13,918 nt of DNA from Aquificota bacterium (GTDB lineage: Bacteria; Aquificota; Aquificia; Aquificales; QOAS01). This document shows positions 1 through 6,469 of the stretch, piece by piece. Within the stretch, counting starts at the first letter, position 1; every line of letters begins with the position of its first letter. Both the position numbers and the translations under genes were made by a program. Below the pieces are notes generated by a model, which was given only the letters and a program-made list of their open reading frames with translations, searched no databases and was not told the DNA's origin. The stretch lies in assembly GCA_026987085.1 (NCBI GenBank), contig JALSNH010000107.1, forward strand, positions 1 through 13,918, in the 5' to 3' direction.

Positions 1-469
1 TAGGATTAAAGTTTTTTAAAAACCATTTTAGTTCCCGTATAAATTGTTTCCAAACTTGGTCGTAGGTCATTAGGATGTAGTAAAAAATAGCGGTTCTAAA
101 AGCCCCCTTTATTTCGCTACCGGGAATGTAGACCCCTTTTAGGGTTTTTATAAACTCTTCAACTTCCGAAGGTTTAAATTCTCCTTCTACTTCTAAAGTG
201 TAGTCGGGTTTTAATTTGTCCACACTTAGGTTTAGTTCTTTTAAAAGCCCGTTTAGTGATTTGGAGGAAACCTCCCCCGCAAGTTTTAGCATCAAATTCT
301 TTAACTTTTCGGGTGGAAAAATTTTCGCCACCTGTTTAGTAAGATTGTCAAATTTAAAAACCTTGGCGGTTTTTCCCTCAATATAAACCTCTATAGGTAA
401 AAGTTTGTTTCCGTTCCCTATAAAGGTCGGGGTAAGTATTTCTAACCGCAAAGGTGAGGACTGGTTCAT
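1..469 (-). CDS. csm5: Csm5, type III-A CRISPR RAMP subunit (3' end cut by window edge)
   Basis: Csm5 caps the 3' end of the crRNA in the Csm interference complex and helps crRNA maturation. About 156 residues are visible out of a usual 350-400; the C-terminus lies left of the window. The N-terminus (PLRLEILTPTFIGNGNKLLP) is the typical first RAMP strand and glycine turn of this family. YIPGSEIKGAFRTAI (near residues 119-133) is the conserved Csm5 motif after the first strand pair. The ATG at 467-469 is chosen because AGGAGGT (477-483) sits 7 nt upstream. It lies 18 nt after the csx1 stop and is the last visible gene of the operon. I read it directly from the minus strand because no stop closes the frame inside the window. 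Identification is by motif and gene order. Confidence 0.88.
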   Translation of the reverse strand, partial: MNQSSPLRLEILTPTFIGNGNKLLPIEVYIEGKTAKVFKFDNLTKQVAKIFPPEKLKNLMLKLAGEVSSKSLNGLLKELNLSVDKLKPDYTLEVEGEFKPSEVEEFIKTLKGVYIPGSEIKGAFRTAIFYYILMTYDQVWKQFIRELKWFLKNFNP

Positions 470-487
470 TGGTTAGACCTCCTAAAG

Positions 488-1924
488 TTATTCAATCTCG
501 GTTAATCCCTTTAGTACCCAAGTTTTTATTTGTTCTAACCTATTGGGGTTGTAGCGAATGAAAATATCTTTACCCGCAGGAGAGTATTTAAGCTCTATTT
601 CTGCCCTACTCAATCCCGCATGGGCTAAAAAGTTTCTTTCCGCTATGCTTTCCTTCTTTGCTTTGTCCTTTTTGGCTTCTACGTTGCTTTCGTTTTCTTC
701 TTCACCTTCAATTAGCTCCTTAAGGCGTTTCCAACAGTTTAAAGATTTACCTTCATTTAGGAGTTTTTCAACAACCGAGGCTATTTCCCCTTTGGTTCTA
801 CCTTCGCAATCTCCCAATTCCTTGGTTATAGCTATTAGCTTTTTCTCATCTTTAGCAAAGAGTTTGCAAGCGAAATCCCTCAGCTCTTTAAGGCTTACCT
901 CTTTCCTTTCTAGAAAATATGAATCGCTCAAAGCTTCCGTCAGCAGGTTATAAAGGTAACTTACCAATAAAACTTCGGTATAAGGGTGGAAGCATAGGGC
1001 TCTCCTTATGGAGGTTTTATTTCCCTCCACCGATAGGGTTATCCCGTTATAGTAAACCTCAAAAAGTTTATCTATTAAGGGTTTTATCCGATTGGTAGGA
1101 GTGTGAAAAGTTTTCACTGCTAAGGGTAGACCGTTATAAAAAGCTCCAATTATTAGAGGAATGTCTTTGACAATAAGATTTTGGTATTCCTTTTTAATGA
1201 ACTTTCCCAATTGCCCTTTTAAAGAAGAGAATCTTTTATCAAGCAGCCCCAATGATGAAACATAAGTAGTTCCTTCTTTAGCTTTATATCTATATACTCC
1301 TATAGGAATTTTCTTTTCCTCAATTTCTACAACATTCAGAGGTGTATTTTCGTCAACGAATGGCTCGCTTGCTATCATTTTAAAAGTTATATCAACCCCA
1401 AAAAAACTAATAATTTCTAAAACCAACCCAAGTGCTTGGTAAACCATAATTGGAACAAAATTCCAACCGTGGGAAGCATCAAAAATTACCTCTAAATATT
1501 CCTCTTCAAAGATTTCCTTTAGGTTTCTCTCCAAAAGTTGGATGAAATTCCATAGAGCTACAAACTTTAAGTCCTTGGATTCTCCTTCAATGGCTAAATA
1601 CTCTTGGCTACGCCTCCAAAAGTATGTTCCCTTTCCACCCGGTAGGATTACTAATTTGGCAGACTTTATTTGGAATTTCTCAAAATATTGTTCCTTTATG
1701 TAGTTTTCTAATTTTTCCCTTAAACTGTCATAGGTTTTTACATCTTTTCCAACCACCGAAGGGTAGGCTAAGCTATCTCCAACCATAATAAGGGTTTCAT
1801 TGGGATTTTCCACTTTCTGAACCAATCCTAAGTGATTGGCAGATTTTATAGATTCCCCTTTATAGTGGTATTCAACCTCTTTCCACCCCGAGGGGTCTCC
1901 CCAGGCGGAAATTAACCACTTCAT
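488..1924 (-). CDS. csx1: Csx1 (MJ1666-like CARF-HEPN ribonuclease), CRISPR ancillary effector
   Basis: This is a cyclic-oligoadenylate-activated RNase. The family's N-terminal CARF domain binds the second messenger made by Csm1/Cas10, and its C-terminal HEPN domain then cuts RNA nonspecifically. The protein has 478 residues, a normal Csx1 length. Seen here: the family's opening strand MKWLISAWGDPSGW (residues 1-14), a DASHGWNF motif in the N-terminal half, and the HEPN catalytic motif R430-N-F-L-A-H435 (R-x4-H). A Lys/Glu-rich linker precedes the HEPN motif. The frame is open to a TTG at 1954, but I prefer the ATG at 1924: family members start at this strand, and the TTG lies inside an AT-rich hairpin (1935-1957). 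Neither start has a clear ribosome site. It follows the second Uma2-like gene by a 43-nt gap, the widest in the operon, and precedes csm5. The ligand is probably cA4, which is inference. Confidence 0.9.
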   Translation of the reverse strand: MKWLISAWGDPSGWKEVEYHYKGESIKSANHLGLVQKVENPNETLIMVGDSLAYPSVVGKDVKTYDSLREKLENYIKEQYFEKFQIKSAKLVILPGGKGTYFWRRSQEYLAIEGESKDLKFVALWNFIQLLERNLKEIFEEEYLEVIFDASHGWNFVPIMVYQALGLVLEIISFFGVDITFKMIASEPFVDENTPLNVVEIEEKKIPIGVYRYKAKEGTTYVSSLGLLDKRFSSLKGQLGKFIKKEYQNLIVKDIPLIIGAFYNGLPLAVKTFHTPTNRIKPLIDKLFEVYYNGITLSVEGNKTSIRRALCFHPYTEVLLVSYLYNLLTEALSDSYFLERKEVSLKELRDFACKLFAKDEKKLIAITKELGDCEGRTKGEIASVVEKLLNEGKSLNCWKRLKELIEGEEENESNVEAKKDKAKKESIAERNFLAHAGLSRAEIELKYSPAGKDIFIRYNPNRLEQIKTWVLKGLTEIE

Positions 1925-1934
1925 AAGGATATAA

Positions 1935-1957
1935 TTTTTGATTAAAAAAATCAAAAA
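1935..1957 (-). other. AT-only hairpin in the uma2-like/csx1 gap
   Basis: TTTTTGATT (1935-1943) and AATCAAAAA (1949-1957) are perfect 9-bp inverted arms around a 5-nt loop. The hairpin lies in the 43-nt gap between the stop of the second Uma2-like gene and the csx1 ATG, ending 10 nt before that ATG, where other genes of this operon carry AGGAGG. It could modulate csx1 translation or RNA processing. It is not a classical terminator, because the stem has almost no G or C. Confidence 0.45.
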
Positions 1958-1967
1958 GTGAAAAAAA

Positions 1968-2567
1968 TTACATTTTCTTTACCAACTCCGAAAGGTTTAT
2001 TTCTACTCCATTAAAAACCTCAAAGGGTTCGTTCCAATTTTGAACAACCCACTTTTGGTTTTTGGTTGCGACCATAACCTTTTTAGGTTTGGTTAATATC
2101 CAAATAACCCTTTCTACGCCCGCATCTAAAAGCTCCTGGGTTTTTTCAAAAATATATTCCTCCACCGAGTGGTAATTGCTTAAATCCGCCTTGGTGTCTA
2201 TCTCTATAGCCACCTTTGGAGGGACTTTTGTATACCCACCGCTAAAGGTGAATTTTTCCTTCTCAAAAACCGCTATATCCAAAAGGCGGAAGCTCTTTTC
2301 GGAAGTATAAAAGCCGAGTTCACCCGTCATAATGACATATTTGCTCAAATCCAACTCTTTACCCAACAGGAAGGAAATCATGAAAACCAAAAACGCATGA
2401 AGGTCGCTACTACCCATAACAGCCTCCAAAGGGAGTTCTCCTTTTAAAACCTTTTCGTAATTGCGGTAATAAATTGGTTTGCCGTTTACTTTTTCGTAAA
2501 TTAAGGCTTTAGGTATATCCCTTTTTTCCTCCGCTTTAGTTTTTTTAACCTCCTTAACCGCCTGCAT
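1968..2567 (-). CDS. Uma2/DUF820-like putative PD-(D/E)XK nuclease, copy B
   Basis: This 199-residue protein has the layout of the Uma2 (DUF820) family, a PD-(D/E)XK-fold nuclease family with few characterised members. The candidate active site is D97 in LLDIAVF, E122 and D124 in VAIEIDTKADL, and K126 or K142 (EKTQELLDAG) as the lysine, followed by the conserved G-VERVIWIL strand. There is no CARF, HEPN or membrane segment. The ATG overlaps the stop of the upstream paralogue (TAATG, 2565-2569), and AGGAGG at 2575-2580 gives 7-nt spacing, so translation is likely coupled. It is a paralogue of the gene at 2567-3181; the last third is nearly identical between them while the rest has diverged. 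Its position inside a type III-A operon suggests an accessory effector, but activity, target and activation are unknown. It may instead be a structural or inactive member. Confidence 0.72.
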   Translation of the reverse strand: MQAVKEVKKTKAEEKRDIPKALIYEKVNGKPIYYRNYEKVLKGELPLEAVMGSSDLHAFLVFMISFLLGKELDLSKYVIMTGELGFYTSEKSFRLLDIAVFEKEKFTFSGGYTKVPPKVAIEIDTKADLSNYHSVEEYIFEKTQELLDAGVERVIWILTKPKKVMVATKNQKWVVQNWNEPFEVFNGVEINLSELVKKM

Positions 2568-3181
2568 TAGGAAGCCTCCTTTAGCAGTTCCTCTAAATTC
2601 AGATTAACTCCATTAAAAACCTCAAAAGGTTCGTTCCAATTCTGAACAACCCACTTTTGGTTTTTGGTTGCAACCATAACCTTTTTGGTTTTGGTAAAAA
2701 CCCAAATAACCCTTTCCACGCCCGCATTTAGCAAGTCTTGGGTCTTTTCGTGGGCATACTCTTCCAAACAGCAATATTTGGATAAATCTGCCTTTGTGTC
2801 CACCTCTATGACCACTTTAGGAGGAACGGGTATTAACTTGTCCTCCAATAGGTAGGGTTTTACCTTTTCCCTCTCAAAAATCGCTATGTCCAAATTTCTC
2901 CAAGAGTTTCTTTTATAAAGAAATCCCACTTCGTTGGAAAGGATTACGAACTTTTTCCTATTGAGGTGGCTAAGTAAAAATTCAATTAATAACATTATGA
3001 GGTAAGCCTGCAAACCGCTACTACCCATAACCGCCTCCAAAGGGAGTTTTCCGCTCAAAACTTCTCTGTAACCTCTGTAGTAGATAGGTTTTCCATTGAC
3101 TTTTTCGTATACCAACGCTTTTAGTAATTTTTGCCTTTCCTCTTTAGGAAGTTTTTTACTTTTAACCTCGGTGGTTTTCAT
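2567..3181 (-). CDS. Uma2/DUF820-like putative PD-(D/E)XK nuclease, copy A
   Basis: This 204-residue protein is a paralogue of the next gene and has the same Uma2-like plan. A basic N-terminal tail leads into KALVYEKVNGKPIYYRGY, then EAVMGSSGLQA near residues 49-59. Candidate catalytic residues are D98 (LDIAIF), E126 and D128 (VVIEVDTKADL), with K130 or K146 (HEKTQDLLNAG) as lysine. The usual lysine of E-x-K is an Asp here, as in copy B. Two adjacent cysteines (137-138) are absent from copy B. The ATG at 3181 has AAGGAG 7-12 nt upstream, and the gene follows csm4 by 26 nt. Co-transcription with csm genes suggests a CRISPR-linked nuclease, possibly a hetero- or homodimer with copy B (inference). 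Family assignment rests on motif layout only. Confidence 0.72.
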   Translation of the reverse strand: MKTTEVKSKKLPKEERQKLLKALVYEKVNGKPIYYRGYREVLSGKLPLEAVMGSSGLQAYLIMLLIEFLLSHLNRKKFVILSNEVGFLYKRNSWRNLDIAIFEREKVKPYLLEDKLIPVPPKVVIEVDTKADLSKYCCLEEYAHEKTQDLLNAGVERVIWVFTKTKKVMVATKNQKWVVQNWNEPFEVFNGVNLNLEELLKEAS

Positions 3182-3207
3182 TTTCTAACTCCTTATAGTT
3201 TGGAAAA

Positions 3208-4245
3208 TTAACCCAAAAAGGAGAGGAAAAAACCCAACCCGTAGGCGCAGATTGTGGAATTTCCCACCCTTAGAGTTTCCTTTAAACTCCCCACAACTTC
3301 TGAAGGTTCTTTTAAACTCAAAATAGAACCCTCTTTGAGGTAGGTTATAGCCTTTTTCCAAACGGGAAGGTTTACAAAGGAGGGGTCAAAGTATCCGAGG
3401 CTCTTGTCCACCGCTGAGCGCTCAATTTTTACCTCGTAGAGGCTTCTTTCTATATCTATATATGTAGTAGGAGTAGCAGGTGAAAGGAGGTAAATTCTCT
3501 CTCCTTTATTTGTAAAGTCTTCAAGCCCTTCGGGGATAATCTCTTTTTTCTCTTCAAATTCAAACCGTCCCAAACCTACCGTTTTGTTTCCTCCGAGCCT
3601 GACCACCTTTAGGGCTACTTTAGCCTTTTCAAACCACTTTTGGTTGTAAACTTTAAACAGAACCGCAAAGGGGTTATAAACATTTACCACCTCGTTGTGA
3701 AGTTCCCCCTCTTTAGCGGTAAAGGTTAGGCGGTTTATTGGAGTTTTAACCGTTAGGGTAGTCTCCTTTAGTTTGGGTGCCTCTTTGGTGTATTTTTCTA
3801 AAGCCTCTGCAACCTCCTGGGGGTCTTTATCTTCCGCATTACCTTCTTTCGGAAAGAGTTTTTTTAAAATTTCCCCGAAAAGTTCCTTTTCGCTCTTTAT
3901 CTTTCCCGAAAGGATTTTTTTCAAAACATCCCACTCTATTAGGGAAAGTTTTTTAAACCTTTTACTTACGGGGTATCTCCTTTTTAGTTCCTCTCTGTTG
4001 GAATTGTCAAATATTGAACCCTCCAAAGGGGGGCGGAAAAACCACAATTCCCCCTTTTTGTCTATTGGCAAAGGAGAGGAGAACACAAAAGGTGGATTTC
4101 CATTTTTATATTCACTCAAAAAGTTTTTAAGTTCATCCTCTCCGTAGAATTTTCTAATACCCCAACATATTGCCCCAAAGAGGGTGTTGGCGGTTATCTC
4201 ACCCCTAAAGGGGGATTGGGGATAAAAGACCAAAGCGGTGAGCAT
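3208..4245 (-). CDS. csm4: Csm4, type III-A CRISPR RAMP subunit (5' handle binding)
   Basis: Csm4 holds the 5' repeat tag of the crRNA and contacts Csm1 at the base of the Csm complex. The 345-residue sequence opens with a RAMP strand and the Csm4 signature FRGEITANTLFGAICWGIRK. A glycine-rich loop, VRLGGNKTVGLGRFEF, lies in the middle, and the C-terminal YGLGFFLSF segment forms the last RAMP strand. The frame is open to a TTG at 4251, but the ATG at 4245 is preferred: it has AAGGGG (4253-4258) 7 nt upstream and sits 2 nt after the hepT stop (TGA, 4248-4250). In typical type III-A loci csm4 follows csm3 directly; here the hepT/mntA pair separates them. Two Uma2-like genes follow. Confidence 0.9.
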   Translation of the reverse strand: MLTALVFYPQSPFRGEITANTLFGAICWGIRKFYGEDELKNFLSEYKNGNPPFVFSSPLPIDKKGELWFFRPPLEGSIFDNSNREELKRRYPVSKRFKKLSLIEWDVLKKILSGKIKSEKELFGEILKKLFPKEGNAEDKDPQEVAEALEKYTKEAPKLKETTLTVKTPINRLTFTAKEGELHNEVVNVYNPFAVLFKVYNQKWFEKAKVALKVVRLGGNKTVGLGRFEFEEKKEIIPEGLEDFTNKGERIYLLSPATPTTYIDIERSLYEVKIERSAVDKSLGYFDPSFVNLPVWKKAITYLKEGSILSLKEPSEVVGSLKETLRVGNSTICAYGLGFFLSFLG

Positions 4246-4247
4246 CT

Positions 4248-4652
4248 TCAAACCCCTTTTAAGGTTTTTAACACCTTTTGGTAAAGGTTTATGTAGTCCC
4301 CTATGTGGGAGAAAATTTCCTCCGCAACCTCTTGGTGGTATGTGTGGGAGGTTCGGTTTCTATCGTCCACCGCCTTTAGGAGTTTGTAAGTTTCTTCCTC
4401 ATTTAGATATCCCGCTGAGAAAAATTCCCTTATACAGGATTTGGGTGATTTACAGACCATTCCTTCCCTCTCTTTGAGGAACTCTTTTAAAGTTTTCCAC
4501 ATTATTTCGGTTGTAAATTCAAACCTCTGAATGGTGCTATCCCTAAAAATCTCATAATGCTCCTTTCCCTCCATAAGTTTGGCAAGTTCGTAAGCCTCCC
4601 TCAGTCGGTTTAGGGCTTTCTCAAAATCCTTTAAGAGTTTCTCTATAGCCAT
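4248..4652 (-). CDS. hepT: HepT-type HEPN toxin (HI0074 family) inside the csm operon
   Basis: This 134-residue all-helical protein belongs to the HI0074-type HEPN family, the toxin half of HepT/MntA pairs. Visible: FRDSTIQRFEFTTEIMWKTL (residues 36-55), which is diagnostic of this subfamily, and R98-N-R-T-S-H103-T-Y105, the R-x4-H-x-Y motif. In studied pairs, Arg and His act in RNA cleavage and MntA adds AMP to the Tyr to silence the toxin. All key residues are present, so it should be active. The start at 4652 overlaps the mntA stop by 10 nt and has AGAGGGA (4658-4664) 5 nt upstream. The csm4 ATG follows its stop by 2 nt, so toxin and csm4 are translated from one message. Whether the toxin responds to the CRISPR complex or merely hitchhikes is unknown. 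Confidence 0.9.
   Translation of the reverse strand: MAIEKLLKDFEKALNRLREAYELAKLMEGKEHYEIFRDSTIQRFEFTTEIMWKTLKEFLKEREGMVCKSPKSCIREFFSAGYLNEEETYKLLKAVDDRNRTSHTYHQEVAEEIFSHIGDYINLYQKVLKTLKGV
4253..4258 (-). promoter_or_regulatory. Ribosome binding site deciding the csm4 start
   Basis: AAGGGG 7 nt before ATG 4245. From the alternative TTG at 4251 it would be only 1 nt away, so the ATG is the likely start. Confidence 0.6.
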
Positions 4653-4939
4653 CTTTTTCCCTCTTTGAGGATTACCTCTTTTAGGTATCCCGCTTCGGAA
4701 AGGTCTACCACATCTACCTTGTAAGGGAAATTGCCCTCTTCCAATATATACCTAAGGAGGGTTAGCTCCTTTGATATATCCTCCTCCGAAAGGAATGCAA
4801 GGTCAAAATCCGAACTTTGGGAGTGGTTGCCTCTTGCCCTTGACCCAAAGAGGTAAACCTCTACCTTTTTTCCCTTAAAGAGTTCCTTTAAAAGCTCTTT
4901 TAACTCTTCGGGTGTTTTTATATCCCTTTTAACCACCAT
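4643..4939 (-). CDS. mntA: MntA-type nucleotidyltransferase antitoxin inside the csm operon
   Basis: This minimal nucleotidyltransferase has 98 residues, the usual size of MntA/HI0073 proteins. The G32-S33-x10-D44-x-D46 motif (GSRARGNHSQSSDFD) is complete and a third acidic residue, D76 in KVDVVDL, is in place, so ATP-dependent transfer chemistry looks intact. In characterised pairs MntA AMPylates the Tyr of the HEPN partner and so acts as antitoxin. It precedes hepT, overlapping it by 10 nt, and overlaps the csm3 3' end by 11 nt. Unlike most genes around it, it has no clear AGGAGG, so its expression probably depends on ribosomes finishing csm3. That would tie antitoxin synthesis to translation of the Csm backbone (inference). 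Confidence 0.9.
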   Translation of the reverse strand: MVVKRDIKTPEELKELLKELFKGKKVEVYLFGSRARGNHSQSSDFDLAFLSEEDISKELTLLRYILEEGNFPYKVDVVDLSEAGYLKEVILKEGKRWL

Positions 4940-5966
4940 TGGAATTGTTTTGTAGTTTTTGGCTTAAATCGTTTAGTTTTTTGTTATTCCACTCTTTCAA
5001 AGTGCCTTTGAATATTTCCTCCTCTTGGGCATTGTTTTCAAAGTAATTTCTTCCCCTAAGGGTTATTGTTATTTCGCTAAATTCCACCTTTCCGTAGCCT
5101 CTGGAACCGCTTCCACCCAAATAGGAGTTTTCCAAAAGTTTTAGTCCCGTAATGAGTTTCTTTAAAAGCTCTATATCCTCATTGGAGTAAATATCTAATG
5201 TTATTTCTCCCTCAAATTCTACCCCTGCGGGGACGCGTTCATTGGTTCTTAAGTTTTGAGATTCGGAGGTTATTCTGTTTATTACATTCTCCACCTTAAG
5301 TTCGGTAAAAATACCCTCCCCTAAATGTTTATTTAAAAGCCTTATACTTTCCTCGGTAGGGTAGGCATCGCTAAATTCCACCCTCGGGGGACCCGGTAAT
5401 TGGTTGGGAGGTAAATTTCTGAAAACTTTTATATCGCTAACACCAAACATTTTGCATATGGAACACACTCCACAATTGCACGGGCTACCTGCAATATTTT
5501 TAAAGTCGCTTATAAGCTTACTTAAATGTTTTTCCTCAAAATCTTTATTTCCTTTAAATTCCGCTTCATTAATATAGCTTTCATCTATACCGAATTGATT
5601 TATTAGAATCTGTTTCAATTTATCACTGTATTTGTAATTCTTTTTAACATCCTCTAAAAGTTTATTTTTGGCATAGTTCACCATATATTGAACGGAAGTT
5701 GTATTTTCCCTATCGGTTCCTTTAGGTTCTTTTAATTCCCATTCCAAGAGGGAGCGAATCTTTCCTTTTAAAGAGGAACCGGGTATATAGGGTGCATCTT
5801 TTGGAATAGTTCTATCTTTTAGTTCCAACTCCATGGGGAGTTTTATTACGGGATTGTCCACACCGCCGATTTCAAAGTTTTCCTTTGCACCCCCTATGTG
5901 GAGACCTGTTTTCAACTTTAGGTGGTATTTAATGGAAATTACCCCTAAAAGGGTGTAGGTTTGCAT
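4929..5966 (-). CDS. csm3: Csm3, type III-A backbone RAMP and target-RNA nuclease, with a large insertion
   Basis: Csm3 forms the helical backbone of the Csm complex along the crRNA and cuts bound target RNA every 6 nt. Seen: LHIGGAKENFEIGGVDNPVI (residues 22-41), with D37 at the place of the catalytic Asp of this family. YIPGSSLKGKIRSLLEWEL (60-78) is the RAMP signature, followed by a C163-x-C165-x2-C168-x2-C171 cluster ending in KMFG, then GPPRVEFSDA, RVPAGVEFEG and the glycine-rich loop GGSGSRGYG (284-292). At 345 residues it is longer than the usual 210-260. The excess is mostly a charged stretch at about 81-160 before the Cys cluster, plus a C-terminal tail after about 305. GGGAGG (5974-5979) lies 7 nt before the ATG. 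It starts 3 nt after csm2 and overlaps mntA by 11 nt. Confidence 0.92.
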   Translation of the reverse strand: MQTYTLLGVISIKYHLKLKTGLHIGGAKENFEIGGVDNPVIKLPMELELKDRTIPKDAPYIPGSSLKGKIRSLLEWELKEPKGTDRENTTSVQYMVNYAKNKLLEDVKKNYKYSDKLKQILINQFGIDESYINEAEFKGNKDFEEKHLSKLISDFKNIAGSPCNCGVCSICKMFGVSDIKVFRNLPPNQLPGPPRVEFSDAYPTEESIRLLNKHLGEGIFTELKVENVINRITSESQNLRTNERVPAGVEFEGEITLDIYSNEDIELLKKLITGLKLLENSYLGGSGSRGYGKVEFSEITITLRGRNYFENNAQEEEIFKGTLKEWNNKKLNDLSQKLQNNSNGG

Positions 5967-5969
5967 TTT

Positions 5970-6467
5970 TTAACCTCCCGCATATTTTCTAAAGTAGGCA
6001 TAAAGGGCGGTTATAAAATCTTCTAATCGTTCAAAGGATTTTTGGAGTTTTTCCTCTTTGTTGCAGTTTTCCACCTTTTCCAAAACCAGCCTCATTAAAT
6101 TTGCAAACTCTTTGGGCATTAAATCTCTTGCTTCACTGTAAGCTATAATCGGATATATACGCCAAAGGGCTATTTTTGCGTCCTTCAATTGTCCACCTTT
6201 AGCCTTGTAGGTAGCACTTTTTATTTCGTTAAAAAACTTTCGGAGTTGGGCAGTTTTTACTTCCTTTCTCGTATTATTCTTTAAATAAGAAGCCAATTTG
6301 TCCGCATAACCTTCAGGTTTTATAAGTTCCCTTAGGTCGGTATCGGAAAAACAATTCAAACTGCTAAGGTAGTTCTCAAAATCCTGAACTTCCTTAGGTT
6401 TCTGTTTTTTTGATTTACTCTCAAAGTTGCTTTTAGATTTTCCCCTATGAGAGTAGAATCTATTCAT
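5970..6467 (-). CDS. csm2: Csm2, type III-A small subunit
   Basis: Csm2 is the small helical subunit forming the second filament of the Csm complex, stabilising the target RNA along the crRNA. The 165 residues include the conserved TAQLRKFFNEIK helix near the middle and the C-terminal FITALYAYFRKY motif. The first 25 or so residues are a basic Ser/Lys-rich tail, which makes it longer than many homologues. The frame is open to a TTG at 6473, but the ATG at 6467 fits better: AGGAGG (6475-6480) is 7 nt upstream, and the csm1 stop ends 2 nt before it. csm3 follows after 3 nt. Confidence 0.88.
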   Translation of the reverse strand: MNRFYSHRGKSKSNFESKSKKQKPKEVQDFENYLSSLNCFSDTDLRELIKPEGYADKLASYLKNNTRKEVKTAQLRKFFNEIKSATYKAKGGQLKDAKIALWRIYPIIAYSEARDLMPKEFANLMRLVLEKVENCNKEEKLQKSFERLEDFITALYAYFRKYAGG

Positions 6468-6469
6468 CT

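Noticed and set aside
558..953. 131-codon plus-strand frame opposite the csx1 HEPN region
   Set aside because: Ser/Leu-rich composition is the reverse complement of Lys/Glu-rich codons; the csx1 frame carries the conserved motifs.
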